Assembly (NCBI GenBank): GCA_030998015.1
Contig: JARWMV010000239.1
Location: 620,001 to 684,000 of the forward strand
Direction: 5' to 3'
From: Ceratorhiza oryzae-sativae
Taxonomy: Eukaryota > Basidiomycota > Agaricomycetes > Cantharellales > Ceratobasidiaceae
Length of the DNA stretch: 64,000 nucleotides
The translations under genes and the position numbers were made by a program. Below the pieces are notes generated by a model. It was not told the DNA's origin, ran no database searches, and saw only the letters and a program-made list of their open reading frames with translations. Positions 34,863 through 47,916 of this stretch are shown here, in pieces; the first letter of the stretch is position 1, and every line of letters starts with the position of its first letter.

Positions 34863-37124
34863 TTAACAGCCGGATGGGACCGTAGTGCTGTCAGCCCTGG
34901 TGGCAGTGGCGCCTATAATTTGAGGTGCATTGTAAGAAAACATTCGACTACCTTTGAATTGGGTGGACCTACCACTCCCGAGGCCACGCTTAGCAAACGC
35001 CTGCCAGAGGAGGCACTTGTTGGCGCCTCCGTAGCGGTTCGCATCGGCCTGAATGATAGCTAAAATATTGTCCATGAGGTTACCGCATGATTCGATCATA
35101 GTGAGTTACTCACCATCACGAGCAGAACGGAACGTTGGGCTGCACGGTTGGAGCTTGAGCCCGTCGATAAAGAGATGCCTGTCAACTGCTAAATGAATGG
35201 ACTTTATGGAATGTAACAAAGAACATACAGTGCAATAATGTTGCCGCCGGTCGCAGTAGGATCGAACTTGTTGGTGGAGAAGCCGCTATCGTTCTGTTAG
35301 TATTAACCGCGTGAGTTTTGCGAGCAACTTACTATTTATCGACAAAGGCTACGTAAATTTCGTGCCATATCAAAGCCCAAACTTCACCAATCGCGTGGAC
35401 CTCATTTCTCGTTGCGAGAGAACCGTAAGTCAACGGGTTCGTCGTCTTGCTGGTGGAGTAGGGATAGGTACGGATTCCAGCAGCTTTGTTTACGACATAT
35501 GAACCCAGGGTGTAGTCCTTTGCAGTATCAGCTGCGGACTCTTGATCCATCCAGTCTGCTAGAGCGTCAGACCAGCCCTCTCCCATTCCACCAGCCTCGG
35601 TCGTTCCAAGGCAGGATCCCGTTCCGCCGCCAGTCAGGCGATTTGAGATGCCATGGGTGTACTCGTGAATGACGATATCGTTCTCAAGAGCGCCGTCGCG
35701 GTTGGGCGTGGTGTAAGTCCAGGTGAACATGCGCATCTGACCGTGCTGACCGTCGGGGGGAGTTGCGAAGTTAGCATTGTTGGTGCCAGAAGAATCTTGG
35801 ACGGAAATCTGAACGCGGTCGTTTCCTTTGCCACCCTTGCTGCCGTTGCTGTCCTGGAAATTGTACGAGGCCTCGTCGAACCCGAACTTGTACTATGATT
35901 GTTGGTGTTAGTTCTTCGATTCGAGAGTTATTGGGTTAATTTGAATGACTCACCGTAATGTCGTGGACTATGTTGGCAATGTAGAACGCGTTTACACGTG
36001 CAGCGTCCACATTCGGGGAAGTGGAGGGGGAAGCTGCGGTATTCAGCACATACCTATTCCACTCAGTAACGTATAGTTAGGGGCGAGCATCAAACTATAC
36101 TCACTCATAGTTGTTAGTAGCACTGGATTGCGAAGTCACGCCAGACGTTGAGCTCTTATAAGAGATAACATTGTTGCCAGCGGTAGTGGTCCCCGTATGC
36201 CAACCGCTAGGGGAGGCCGCAGTGTCCGCAGGATCGCTCACGGTAGCATATCCTTGAGTAGTGTCTTGCTTGCCAAGAGGGACAACATGGTACTGGTTCG
36301 ACAGGGCAATAAGTATATGCGATCCGACAGATAGCCAACACTTACGCTCGCATCCGCAACATAGGACACCACGTTGACAACCTCACCAGAGGCAGCATCA
36401 ACGTAAGCCGCATACCACTCGCCAGTCTGGTTGTTCTGGACTTGGACAACATGTGTGAGGACAACATGGTCAGAGTCCTTGGCAAAATATTCGAGCGAGG
36501 TGGGCCAGTTGTTGTACTTGGCACCAGTCGCGGCCTCGGCTTTGGCGACCGCCTGATCCTTGGTGAGCGCCGGGGTAGCGGAAGCAACCGACTCTGTTTA
36601 CAGTCAGAGGTGTATGCATGTTAAAATCATTCAAGTCACTTACTGGGCTTCACGAAGCTTGCGCCGAAAGAAACGACCTTGTTGTTCTTGAGAGCAACGT
36701 TGGCCACGGCATTGGCAATGGGAAGACCATTCTGCGAAATTGCTATAAGTCTTTGTGGGCGCCACAGGAATACAATTACTCACAACTTGCTGACGGAAAT
36801 ACTGGTGTTCTGCGATATCGGAGTTTGAGCCGGTTCGATGAGAAACGGCGTCCGGAGAAACACCGAGCTTGCTCTCAAGGAAAGACTTGGCAGCCTCGAC
36901 CGAGCTAGCGCCCTTGATACCGCGCTTGGTGAGCGGGTGGTCGACGCCATCAACACCGTAGGTCTCATAGACCGGCTCGGGTGGTAGGTCTGGAGTTTGT
37001 TACCCTGGGGGCCGACAGAGCGGACGCGATGAGTAGACTGGCGAACAGTCGAGTCCCAAGGTGCGGCAATGGCACCAGAGGCAATCATCATAGCGACCGC
37101 GGCGAGCTTAACAAGGGGAGCCAT
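34863..37124 (-). CDS. Secreted fungalysin (M36) metalloprotease 1
   Basis: Signal peptide MAPLVKLAAVAMMIASGAIAAP at 37124. The FTP-type propeptide runs through exons at about 36380-37060. The catalytic domain includes [20 protein letters not shown], the zinc motif HEYTHGISNRL, then [20 protein letters not shown] (third zinc ligand Glu) and GEVWALIWHEIY. The last exons encode [20 protein letters not shown] and end TTVPSGC. The gene is split by about ten short introns. Near the N-terminus YHP is followed by a frame change; one extra base in the G run 36979-36981 (C run on the coding strand) restores the [20 protein letters not shown] segment seen in fungalysin 2. Fungalysins digest extracellular matrix and plant proteins. 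Confidence 0.92.
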
Positions 37125-37202
37125 TGGAGCAAAGAGAGAGTAGACGAGCTGGAGTTGAGAGCCAAAGACCGTCTGGAGCAATTAGGGAGATTCCTGGTCC
37201 AG

Positions 37203-37209
37203 TTTTATA
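37203..37209 (-). promoter_or_regulatory. TATA box of fungalysin 1
   Basis: TATAAAA on the minus strand, 79-85 bases upstream of the start codon. The spacing matches fungalysin 2. Confidence 0.75.
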
Positions 37210-40200
37210 CGTAGGCATGAGTGCATAAGGCTGGTGCAATCTCATAAGAATGCCCAGACTCGCATGCCTCTTGTCCCAACTCCGCGCGGTGCAAGGACTC
37301 CCCATTACGGAATAGGAGCGCGTGTGTGCTCGCCTTCACCCATACTGAATGAGTTCTGGCAAAAACTCGCCTTCGAATTGCTCACCAAGTTTCTTCGACC
37401 AATCCATTCGCTTGACATCCGGGCAACCCAGAATTAGAACATCGGTCCACGAAGGCCGCACGCACCGTACCTCTAGAAGACAGCACCTGTGTAGTTCTCT
37501 CACCTGACGTTCGCTGCCTTGCGCTCCATGCACCTTGGCATCAATTGAAGCGTGCTTTGTGCTGGCGTTATTTTCGGCTATCATTCCCTTGGCATTGTGT
37601 GGGATTGTGTGTCCCAGCGCGAACCCCGCCTAGCATGTCGGCCCACATGGCTCGATGGTTATTCGGTAGCTGTCAGACACTCTAGGGAATTACTCACTTC
37701 CTTTTGGATAATGTTTCGTTATCGCTGTACGCGTGCTCTCTCAAGTCAAAATCAAGATTATCGCCGGAGAAAGACTGTCGTCTTGTGGTCACGATAGCTT
37801 GCCAAGAAATCGAAGCCACATTTGGCGTTGTGTCCACACATTAGCCATACGGGCCCCTGATCTGCAAGCAAAAGAAGCAGCCACGAAGTTCAGCGAGTCA
37901 TGCAGTACAGCACGCAACCATTCATGATTATGAAATGGCCAAGCACAATGGCATACATCGTTTCGCTCAACCCGTTGGTTTGCGCGTGATGTGCAGAGCT
38001 GTTGGGTGCGTCGAAGCGGCTATCCTAATGACACTTAGATAAAACCTGAGCTGTATCGCCAAAAATGTATGTGATGACTAAAAGGCTTACCACCTCCCAC
38101 GACACGCTGCCGACTCCACAAGTCAACAATAACCAACCCCCTCAGTTGCCAAATCTTTCCTTGCCCCGGGATATTCTTTTTTTCGAGGAGGAGGGGAGGG
38201 GAGATAGATGCACTCCTTTCAAGACCATCGCTCTGACTTAACCTGCTTCTTTTCTGTCAAATATTAGACATTTGGTGTGGAGAACGCTTTCGTCCGCTTT
38301 TTCCTATGGGGCCTCGGCACCGACAGCGATTTTGTGTGGGTCAGCCAACCCGGATTTTGCGCCACTCTCAGAAAACAGGATTTCCCGGTTCCATAGAGTC
38401 CGAGGGCTGAACCTGACCTAGTGATGGCTGATTCTCGTGATCCCGGAGCTCGTTTGGCAAATGCGGACACCAAGTAGATATGAGCAACGATCCCGTGAAT
38501 CGGAATAAGTAATTACTCATAAGAAGACACTTGGCGACGCTGGCTGCGATTTGCATCGGCCTGAATTACAGCTATCATCGAGATTACCTGGACAAATACG
38601 AGTCGAATAAAAGCACCAACTGTTGCGATCAACTATAATGGTCGGATTATGAGGCCGGAACTCCAAATCGTCAATTACCATATGCAGAGCAACGTTGGTG
38701 TGCAAGCGTCAGACAGGGTGTTGCCGAATTGGCCAACGTCGGCAACGAATGTAGAATACAAATATACAAATACATAAATATATATCGAATACACCAGAAT
38801 GAACTAGCAATCGCATGACTCGTGTAGTATGAATCTCGTACTACTGTAACGTTCTACGATGTACTAGAACGTCTCTTTTTCGTGTATCTAAGGAGCTCTG
38901 TTTCGCTCCGTAGGTAGTGATCCACACACTTGAATATAAGATACTTTTACTCGTCTTAAGCACACTGCGCTCCGCGCATATAGCTTGATATACATATATT
39001 CGTAGTATAGATATCGACAACAAATGGTAACGCTGTTCTAGAGCGGCTAATGATAGCTAAGATCAAAACACATGTTCCAAACAGTGATACCGATCGGTAA
39101 CAATGTTTCGTTGGCCTTGCTGACACTCGATGACAATTCCTCGGCAAGGGATCTGTTGACCCAAATTGATGGCCAGGCTATCCTAATGCACGACTCTACT
39201 CACTGACGCACCCCATCGAGGTCAAGCAACCTCCGCTGAAACTTTTTCTGGGGCTAATCGACCATAGAATCCAGGCAAGTTTCATGATGCGTGTTCATGA
39301 GCCAAGACCGCTGGATGTATGGGCCTCACTGTCACTCACAACCTTGCCTTCGGCCGCTCCTCCGCCAGACCCAGGGTTTTAAAATTATTACATTTTTCTA
39401 ATTGGTACGAGACCATGGTCACGCAACCAGGTAAACAACTCGCAATACGTTTCCTAAAAGCTGCTTTCAAATCTGCTTCAGCATCTCTCCCAATCTGGAA
39501 CTTTCTCCGCCACATCCTAAACTCTGCCGGTTTGCCCTCTGTAGTTACTCACAAGCAGATATTCGACTCCGATAAACATCCCCCAGTCTACGCTGGGTTC
39601 TCGCTCCAAGTCTGCAGAAAGAAACACTCAACGGCGTTGCTCTGATTGAACATATTCCAAAATACTTTGGTAGCACAAACAAGAAAGAGTCCAAATCATC
39701 ACTTAGCCTTGGCCGACGTGGGGTAATGAGCGATGGAATTAGCAGTAGGCTATGTACATTTGTGGTGAAAGGACCGACTATCGTGGTTTGGGGGGAACCG
39801 GGAGCGGCGCCGGAGGCGGCCTTGCGAGCCCGAATGGTGAAGCCGGGGCCGAGCCAACCGAACAAGGTCGGGTGGGTGGCGACCTATCACCCGCTCTACG
39901 AGGTGAACAGCTGAGTGGGTATGCATTAGCCTGAGGGACAAGGGTGGGTGGGTGGGAGAATGAAAAATGGGAAGCGTGACGAGGGGAATATAATATGTGT
40001 ATGAGTTTGGGTGTATGTGGGGGAGAGGTGGTGAGCGTGGGGGACAGGGTGCAGAGTGAAGAGGGAGAGACGAGAGGCGGGCGCTACGCGACCGCCTATA
40101 TGTGCAGTAAGTCCCTGTGCATGCACGCCTGGGCGGCTAAGTATTCGTTCTGCGCCCTGCGCAGGCTACGGCGCAGATCAATACAATGACTGCGTCCTCA

Positions 40201-41153
40201 ACCAACCCGCGTCACACCAGAAATGCACATTGAGCCTTGGCTTCTATCGGTGCGTCCACTAAATTTGAGTCTGAGCTCTGATTCGAGCTGGTGCATCTTC
40301 AGTGTCGTGCAACCCCGCACATGTTGCTTTCGAAAATCGGTAATAGCTTCATCGAGCAACTCGACCGGTGATCCATAGGTTTTATTCTATAGGGGCATGA
40401 AAGTAGCACATTCTTCAATTTCAGCATGAGCTTGAGATTGCCGCGAACGAGTAGACTCGTAAACTAGTTTAGCACACATAGTAATTACTAATGGCGATTG
40501 GACGCCATAGGGGCTCGCGGTGCCCAGGCTTCTCCTTCTCAAATCATTATAAAATGTGCAACAATTGAGCAACAATTGCAAGTGTTGAGAGAGAAGCGAC
40601 CTTCGAGCTGTTGTTGATCAAGTCGTCAGTTTAGATGATGAGTTGACGACCCGCATGAAACACAGCTGTTCAATAAGATGCAAACCGAATGCTAAATATT
40701 TTGAGAAAATTGTTCATAGAAATATCAGAATATAGCATTTCAGAGAGGCACAATCGCTTCTGCCGATTCGCGTTCTGGCTGGAGCGCTGGTGTGTAAACA
40801 AAGAGCTGATGGTGAAGTCGATGACCTCTCGCCATATTTGGGGCAAAACAAGATAGCAGGGCCGGTAGTCGAGGTGCGGTGCAAACCCAGTGAAAGGCAA
40901 AAACTTGTGGTCCAGTGATCGTCGTTTGAGGACGGACGTAAATTGTGCTCGGAAGCAAAAAGGGCAGCTAGGGATCGCGTTGACCGATCACGTTGACGAT
41001 CGAGTGTCGGCTGAGTCGAACACCAAAGCCGATATAACAAAAACAAAAGAATTGAATTGGTGTGTCTGTGTTAACAGAGGGCCCAATAGCCAACAAACTC
41101 CGAAATTTTCAATAAACAATATCATGCCATCATTGCGTCCCGTCGTGCGACAT
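37210..41153. other. 4 kb spacer between the two fungalysin genes
   Basis: Apart from the M36 relic at about 38.6 kb, no gene is supported. It includes an AG-rich tract near 38180-38210, AT-rich dinucleotide-like sequence (38755-38795), and a GC-rich patch at 39780-40130 with open frames in several directions but no recognised domain. Confidence 0.5.
38517..38705 (-). pseudogene. Degenerate fungalysin (M36) C-terminal fragment
   Basis: The minus-strand translation reads NVALHMVIDDLEFRPHNPTI, then IVDRN, which lines up with [20 protein letters not shown] in fungalysin 2 and HLFIDGLKLQPCSPTF in fungalysin 1. After a gap of about the size of the corresponding intron, AVIQADANR matches [16 protein letters not shown]. 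The rest of the gene, including the zinc site, is not detectable nearby. It is therefore a relic of a third gene copy. Confidence 0.7.
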
Positions 41154-43360
41154 TTAGCAACCACTCGGAAGAGTAGTGCTGTCGGTCTTGGTGGTCGTGG
41201 CACCGTTTCCGAGACCACGCTTAGCAAAAGCGGCCCACTACGTAATAAAATCCTAATCAGTATATAAAGCACGAGAGATATAAGGAAGGCTGACAAGAAT
41301 GCATTTGTTAGCCCCAGCATAACGGTTGGCGTCAGCCTGGATGATTGCTGAAGAGAGAACGCGTTAATCGACCAATTTGCCAACAGGATTCCATGTTAAT
41401 TACCATTCCGAGCAGCAATGAATGTTGGGTTGCAGGGCTGGATCTGAAGGGCGTCAACGAGCAAGTGAAGAGCGACGATGTTTCCGGCGGTGCCAGAAGC
41501 ATTGTTCTTGTCGGTAGAGAACCCACTGGAATCAACAGGTAAGTGTCTTGGTTTATAGGAAGGAATTAAATCACTCACAGCTTAGCCACGAGGCCAGCAT
41601 AAATCTCGTGCCAGATCGTAGCCCAAACCTCACCAGCAGCATGGACTTCAGTCCTCGTCCTGAGCGAACCGTAGGTCAACGGATTGGTCGTCTTGCTTGT
41701 CGAGTAAGGGTAGGTCCTGATCCCACGAGTATAGACGTAGGAGCCCAAGGTGAAGTCCGCCGCAACCTTTGCCGCGCTTGTCTGTTCAGTCCAGTCCGCA
41801 ACGGCATCAGACCAGCCTTCGCCCATTCCACCGGCCTCGGTGGTCTGGAGACAGCGACCAGTGCCCCCACCAGTAAGGCGGTTGGTGATACCATGAGTGT
41901 ACTCGTGTACGACAATGTCGTTCTCAAGGGCACCATCACGGTTGGGCGTGGTGTAAGTCCAGGTGAACATGCGCATCTGACCAGACTGGCCGTCAGCAGG
42001 AGTAGCAAAGTTGGCATTGTTGGTGCCAGAAGAGTCCTGGACGGAGATCAAAACATGGTCGTTCTGAGCACCACCTTTGCCGTTGTTGTTACGCTGGAAG
42101 TTGTATGCGGTCTCGGTGAAGCCTATGAGACAGTTAGATGGATCCCCAGCATTTTCAAGAAAGATTTACCATAGCGGTAGAATAGATCGTGCATCATGTT
42201 CCCTGAAAACGTCCATGTCAGATGAATATGACCGACATGGATATTGAAGGACGAGATCTTACCAACGTAGAATGCATTGACTGTGGCAGGATCCTTGTTT
42301 GCGGCGGGGGTGCCGTTGGCGTTAAACATGTACACGTAGTTGTTGGTAGCGGAGCTCTGAGAAGTCGTACCGCTGGTGGACGAGGACTTGTAGGCGAGAA
42401 CGTTGTTTCCAGAAGTCGAGGTTGTGCTCGTAGTGCCGTATTTGTGCCATCCATTGGGGGAGGATGTCGTGTCCTGGGGGTCATTCACGGTCGCGAACCC
42501 ATCGCTTGGGCCTGGGAGCTGAAAGGTATAACGCGGTACTATATGCGCGGTCAGAACCCGGGTGAAAGAATAAAATTAATATACTCACACTCGCATCAGC
42601 GACAAACGACACGATGTTGACGATTTCTCCGGAGTTGGCGTCGACAAAGGCCTCGTACCACTCCTGAGTTTCGTCATTCTGGACTTGGACGACATGGGTG
42701 AGGACAACGTGGTCGGAGTCCTTGGCAAAGTACTCGAGCGAAGTCGGCCAGTTGTTGTACTTTCCACCAATCGCAGCCTCGGCCTTTTGGATCGCAGCCT
42801 CCTTGGTAAGCTTGGGTGTGGTAGGTGCAACGCTCTCTGCAACTAATGAGTAATAATAATACAAACGCAAAGAAAGCACTTACTAGGCTTGACGAAGCTC
42901 GCACCAAACGACACAATTTTATCGCCCTTGAGCGCAACGTTGGCGACAGCATTGGCGATTGGGATGTTGTTGATCTTTTGCCTAAAGTATTCATGCGACG
43001 CAATGTCCGAGGTATGGCCAGACTTGGGGGCGAGCGCATCAGGAGCAACACCGAGCTTCTCCTCGAGGAAAGCCTTGGCAGCCTCTTGAGGAGTACCAGC
43101 GACACCACGCTTGGTGAGTGGGTGGTCAACGCCGTTGACGCCATAGGTTTCAAAGACTGGCTCCGGGTGGTATGACTGGAACTTGGCGCCCTGAGTACCA
43201 ACCGAGCGAACTCGGTGGGTAGTGTGACGCGAGACCGGGTCCCTATAGTACAGCTCGTAAGTCTAGAGCTAGCTGAATATGAGCGATACCCACCAAGGAG
43301 CAGCGACGGTGCCTTGAGCGATCAAAATCGCAACAGCAGCGAGCTTAACGACGAAAGCCA
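41154..43360 (-). CDS. Secreted fungalysin (M36) metalloprotease 2 (intact)
   Basis: Signal peptide [20 protein letters not shown] at 43360. Propeptide exons include [39 protein letters not shown] and [19 protein letters not shown]. The catalytic domain has [31 protein letters not shown], zinc motif [27 protein letters not shown] and [15 protein letters not shown]. The end is [18 protein letters not shown] | [12 protein letters not shown]...STTLPSGC, stop at 41154-41156, after an intron (GTCAGC...ACGTAG). About nine short introns. All exons join without frameshifts. It is the same-orientation paralogue of the gene at 34.9-37.1 kb. Confidence 0.93.
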
Positions 43361-43444
43361 TGGAGTGAACAGTAACCAGTTGAGAGCCAAAAGCTGAAGA
43401 CCTAACAAGTAGCGCCTGCCGTCCTCAACGCTCGATCTGGCACA

Positions 43445-43451
43445 CTTTATA
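43445..43451 (-). promoter_or_regulatory. TATA box of fungalysin 2
   Basis: TATAAAG on the minus strand, about 85 bases upstream of the start codon. Confidence 0.7.
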
Positions 43452-44896
43452 CTCGTATTGTCTAGCATGCCACACTATCGCGACGTTCAGAACGGCCAGT
43501 GTTTCCCCATGAGCATATGCTCACAGCAGTACTTCAAGCGAGGTCTGTTTGTCACAAGACCCGCTTTTCGCGTCACTGGATGACCCAAGAATGCTTCGCA
43601 ATGAGTATCGGCCGTGCTGGGGAAAGGATGTTTAGCACGTATAGTGCGTGTGTATGTTTGGTGTTGGGTGGCAAGACGAGGCGTCCTTGCGAGAATCGAC
43701 GGCTTGGCGTGCCGGTCCATGTGACGAGTCAGTCTGACTCTGACTTGGCACTCTGGAACGTGGAGGTTCAGCGGACAAGCTTCGCGTGGAATGGCAATTG
43801 GAAGGACACAGCGGGTGGCCTGTAACTTCGTTTTCCGCTAGGTAACTCGTGGTGAAGCAGTCTTCTGGCGCAGAGTCGACAGAGGCCGATGCAGATGTAG
43901 CCAGGACTCCTTATCGGCGCTGGATCCCTAGAATGTATATGGGGGTATTGTATTGCATGGGATCAGATATGTTACGTGACACTCGGCGCGTCTCAACGTC
44001 TACGGCGTGCTCACATGGAAACCTACGAATAGCATCCCCGCTCTCGGAATGAGAATCCCGTCTCCTTTGAACATTCTTTTGCCGGAAGCGATCATCGAAA
44101 GCGACACGAGTGAGAATGGAGGGGTTCCTCGAGATAGTGCCGCAGGCGAGAATTTCAGCCGACTAAGCCAACTAGAGCACCATCTGTTGTTGACCACAAT
44201 CAAAAAGGCGATGATAGTTTTATTCAATGGGCGTGGTAACGTCGATTCCAACGCAGTGGCTAGACAAAAAACTACTCGAAAGGATGATAAATTGAATGAA
44301 TTTCACTACCGATTCGAAACCAAGTTTGTTCTTCGACCTTGTAGGAGCCGTCGGGACATGTTGAAGTGACCAATTTCACGCTGTTGTCATGGTTCGGTGG
44401 CCGTTTGATTCACGCTTTTCATGCTCGTCAGCTTCCAACTAGGCGTCCATAAGCCAAATGCCCCTCACAAGCCAATGTCAGCCTTATGTCTGATATCACC
44501 TTCTCGACCACCCACGATGTGAACATGTCTAACGTCGTAAGAGAATAAACATCAATTCCTATTCATTCGAAGCGCTGACGACGTATCCGTCGCTGTGAGA
44601 GTTGATGACATCACGGCAGCGAATCGATGGTTCGTAGAAGAGTATAGAGTGCGCCTGTCATAAGAAATAGTGCAGTGCGTAAATCTCCCAATCTATTCCA
44701 TTCAGAAATTAAAACATTGATTGCTGTTAGAATCATCCAACCGAGAGCTTTTACGTTGGCTGGATATAAACCGTGGTTGGAATGACGGACAGTGGATACA
44801 CAGGGCCAAACATATCGGATGAGATTGTATCACGTGACAGGATGTGACCAATTGGGGGTGGAAAGCGCTGGTGGAAAGCGTCCACACAAGACGACG
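43452..44896. other. Intergenic, no supported gene
   Basis: Spacer of 1.4 kb between two divergent genes. The longest frame (44007-44369, plus) encodes about 120 residues without a recognised domain or splice context. Confidence 0.45.
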
Positions 44897-47179
44897 ATGG
44901 AGTCGACACCCACACGTTCGATCCGAGCCTCATCTGGGTCGCTCAGCCCACCGACTCCGTCGCCTCCGCGGGTCTCGGCGACACTCCCGACGCAGCATCC
45001 GGCGCGGTTCGCAAACAAGTCTGCGCGGGCTGCAGGGCTCGAGTCGGGCTCCGACTCCTCGGAGCTCACAGACGAGGACGAGGTCGCACAGCGCGCCAAG
45101 AAGAGCAAAGGCCGCGGGCGGGGCCGCCGCGCACGCCGCACGCAGCCTGCGACGACGACGACGGCGCCGCACGAGCAGGTCTCCCGTCGCGCCCACAGCC
45201 GTGGCACGTCCGAGAGCACTGTCAATGGCGCAAACAACGGCGGGAGCAGCGGAAGCGGGGGAACCAGCACCAGCACCAGCGGCTCACACACGCACCATTC
45301 TCGCTCCTCCCGTCGCAGCGGTGTGATCGTTCCCCCAACAATGTGGGAGTGGGCATACAAGAAAAACAAACAGACCGCTGCCAATGGACTCGGCCTCGAC
45401 ATCGCACCACGCGACGGTAGCCCGAGTCGAAGCCACTCGAGCGGTCCTGAGGCGACAAAACCCCTTGATGCACAGGTGAGTGTTGTCTCTCCTTTGCAAA
45501 TTGCCTGCTCACACATTGTAGCTGAGCGAAGGGGAGATTGACGAGACACCCGCGACAGCGACAAGTGAGCCATCGCTTCGGCGGCTAGACAAACCAGCAT
45601 CCGGCGGACCCACATCCGTCCGGCCTGCGACAGATGATATTGATACACCCGTTTCAGGGGCCAACAGTGCGTCGAACTGCGTTTTTTCCCGCTCGATTGC
45701 TAAATTTGTCCTTAGCCAACGCAACGACCCCACGCCCATCCCCCCAGCCTGCTAACCACGAATCCCGAAAACCCACTTCCCCTCCTCCAGATGAGATTCC
45801 CTCGGCGTCGGAGCACGACCCGGACGAGACGAAATCCGATGTCGAAGTACCAGCCGAGGATCCCGAACCAGGCGAACTAGCTGATACCAAAACTCCTCGA
45901 AAACCGGTCGACACAGAGGTTGAACCTGAGCCCGAGGCAGAGGCGGAGGTCGAAGCAGAAGATGAGGCCGCGCCGGGGGACGACTCAAAAGTGAGCATCG
46001 AACCAGAGCCAGAAGACGAACCCGAGCCAGAGCCAGAGCCAGAACCAGAGCCAGAAGCTGAGATTGACCCCGAGATGCAGCCTCCGCATCGTGCGGAGGC
46101 TCTTGACGTCTTGGCTGGAATGGAAGTGCGATTTGCAGAGCTGCGGGAACGACTCTACGCGGACAAGATGGAAGAGGCAGCAAGGGAAGAGGCCATGATC
46201 CTTGATGGTTAGTGTCTTGCTGGCTTGCTTGAATCAAGCTGACTTTGCTCTAGGCACACACCCAGAGCTCGTCTTTTTTCAGCGCCAGCTCGACGAACGA
46301 CGAACAAGGCGAAAACAACTCGCCGAGACTCGTCGGACGCTTGAGATCAACTGGTGTGCAACGATACGGCGTGCCGAGGAGGCTGCGGCTTGGTCCGAGT
46401 GGCGTCACGCTCGCGATGAGCTTCGAGATAGCATGCGTACAGATTACGCTCGAAAACGCAGACGGCTCGAAAGGGAGAAACGTGCGGCAGAGAGACCAGT
46501 TACTGGTATGTTTAGACTATTTTATCACCGACCTTGGCTAACAATTCGATTAGTCCGACCAATCCCTGCAGCACCTCACTCCTTGCCCCCTCCTCCCTCA
46601 CTCAAATCTCTGCTCAAGCTGCATGCCAACCCTCAGCGTGCACCTGCTCCGGTCCGCGCTACGCCGACGCTCACGCCTTTGTCGCATGCCGAGGCAGCCT
46701 CGGACCTCGAATTGATGACACCGCGACGATCCTACTATCCAACAACGAACGGCGTTCCCCCATCCGGGGCGTTTACATACCAAGCGCCTCATGCAAGCGA
46801 CGAAGAAGCGTACGCGCGCTCGAAAGGGATGTATGCCTACCGCCCCCCGACTCAATACCCCCCCGCACTCGTGCAGAGCTATGTTGTCGCACCTGCCCCG
46901 GCTTGGGATGGCTCAACCTCCCGAAGACGAGAATATCGCGAGCCCGTATATGACGAGCCAATGGATAAGGAACCCGGGTGGACCTCAACCGGGGATAGGG
47001 AGCTCGACCCGTGGGATCGAGAACAGACACGAGAATGGCAACGCAAGATGCACGACCTCGAGCCTGAGCGCGACCGGGAAAGGGATAGACCAATGAGCAC
47101 GCCGTTTGTGATGCAACCCTATGCTGGATCAGCGGATCCAGAGGGCTCGAGGCCCTTGAGTCGAAATGTTGAGCGGTAG
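44897..47179 (+). CDS. Sds3/Dep1-like subunit of the Sin3-Rpd3 histone deacetylase complex
   Basis: Exons are 44897-45475, 45522-45666, 45716-46207, 46254-46505 and 46554-47179. The N-terminal ~330 residues are disordered: Ser/Arg-rich with a basic patch (KKSKGRGRGRRARR), then a strongly acidic region with (EP)n repeats at 46000-46070. The Sds3-like core spans the third intron: ALDVLAGMEVRFAELRERLY, then EEAMILDG | THPELVFFQRQLDERRTRRK, and a basic coiled coil. The Pro/Tyr-rich C-terminus has no known domain. Sds3 and Dep1 hold together the large Rpd3 complex and promote gene silencing. The start at MESTPTRSIRAS is preferred over an upstream in-frame Met at 44792. A 270-codon open frame on the opposite strand is a shadow of the GC-rich N-terminal region. 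Confidence 0.85.
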
Positions 47180-47916
47180 AGCAAGGTTTTGGTTTTTATC
47201 TTATCTCGTTTGTGTTTTCTTTATTTTCTGCCGCTGTTATGCTTTGTGTGTTTTCTGGGACTAGTGTATTTGAATATAGCCTGTTTCGACTCGATGCTTG
47301 AGCTGGTTGTACATCATCATCTCTGGGTGGAAGTGTGGGAACGAGAGATGGTGCAACGGGTGGATGTCAGGACGTGATTCCGCCACATCTAAACTGATGT
47401 ATCACCTAGGAAGTGGGGAATGGAATGACCACATCGGGATGTTTCTTTGCCTGCCCAACACGCTTCCCTTGGCAAACTTACAAGTAGCTGCACATTTCAG
47501 CAAGTGAACACAGAGTCTGTATATTCCGCAATTTTGCAAAGGTATTCTTCGCTGGGCAATTTAGGAAAGCCACCACCGGCAAAGTAAATTATCCTGCCTG
47601 TGTACTCGCAACTACATCGATGAGCGAATTGATCCATGTTTTAGTTGACGATCTCGGCTATCGACACCTGTCCCCTAGCAAGTACCTAGAGGACTTGCGA
47701 TTAGAACCCCTAAACACTAATCGATGCCAAATCACAGTTCCCGGCGGACGAATTAACTACGATGTCATATTGATCCTACTCGGGCGCGACTGTCTAGCTC
47801 AACCAGCGCATCCTAAGCTTGCCAGCGCAGTGCGGTTTGGCCGGGGGGGTGCTGGACTGTACAGCAGTGGTCGCAACAAAAAATATGATTCAGTGTATGC
47901 GCAGACATGATACATG
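47180..47916. other. Intergenic, no supported gene
   Basis: Convergent 3' flanks of the Sds3-like gene and SDR 1. A frame at 47620-47910 lacks any family signature. Confidence 0.45.

Noticed and set aside
39545..40262. Overlapping frames near the GC-rich patch between fungalysins
   Set aside because: No recognisable family, several competing frames, no TATA box or consistent introns.
44007..44369. 120-codon open frame upstream of the Sds3-like gene
   Set aside because: No domain or conserved feature; length is within chance expectation for a 1.4 kb spacer.
44830..45648. 272-codon minus-strand open frame
   Set aside because: Antisense to the Ser/Arg-rich N-terminus of the Sds3-like protein; no domain, and the plus frame has correct introns and a family core.
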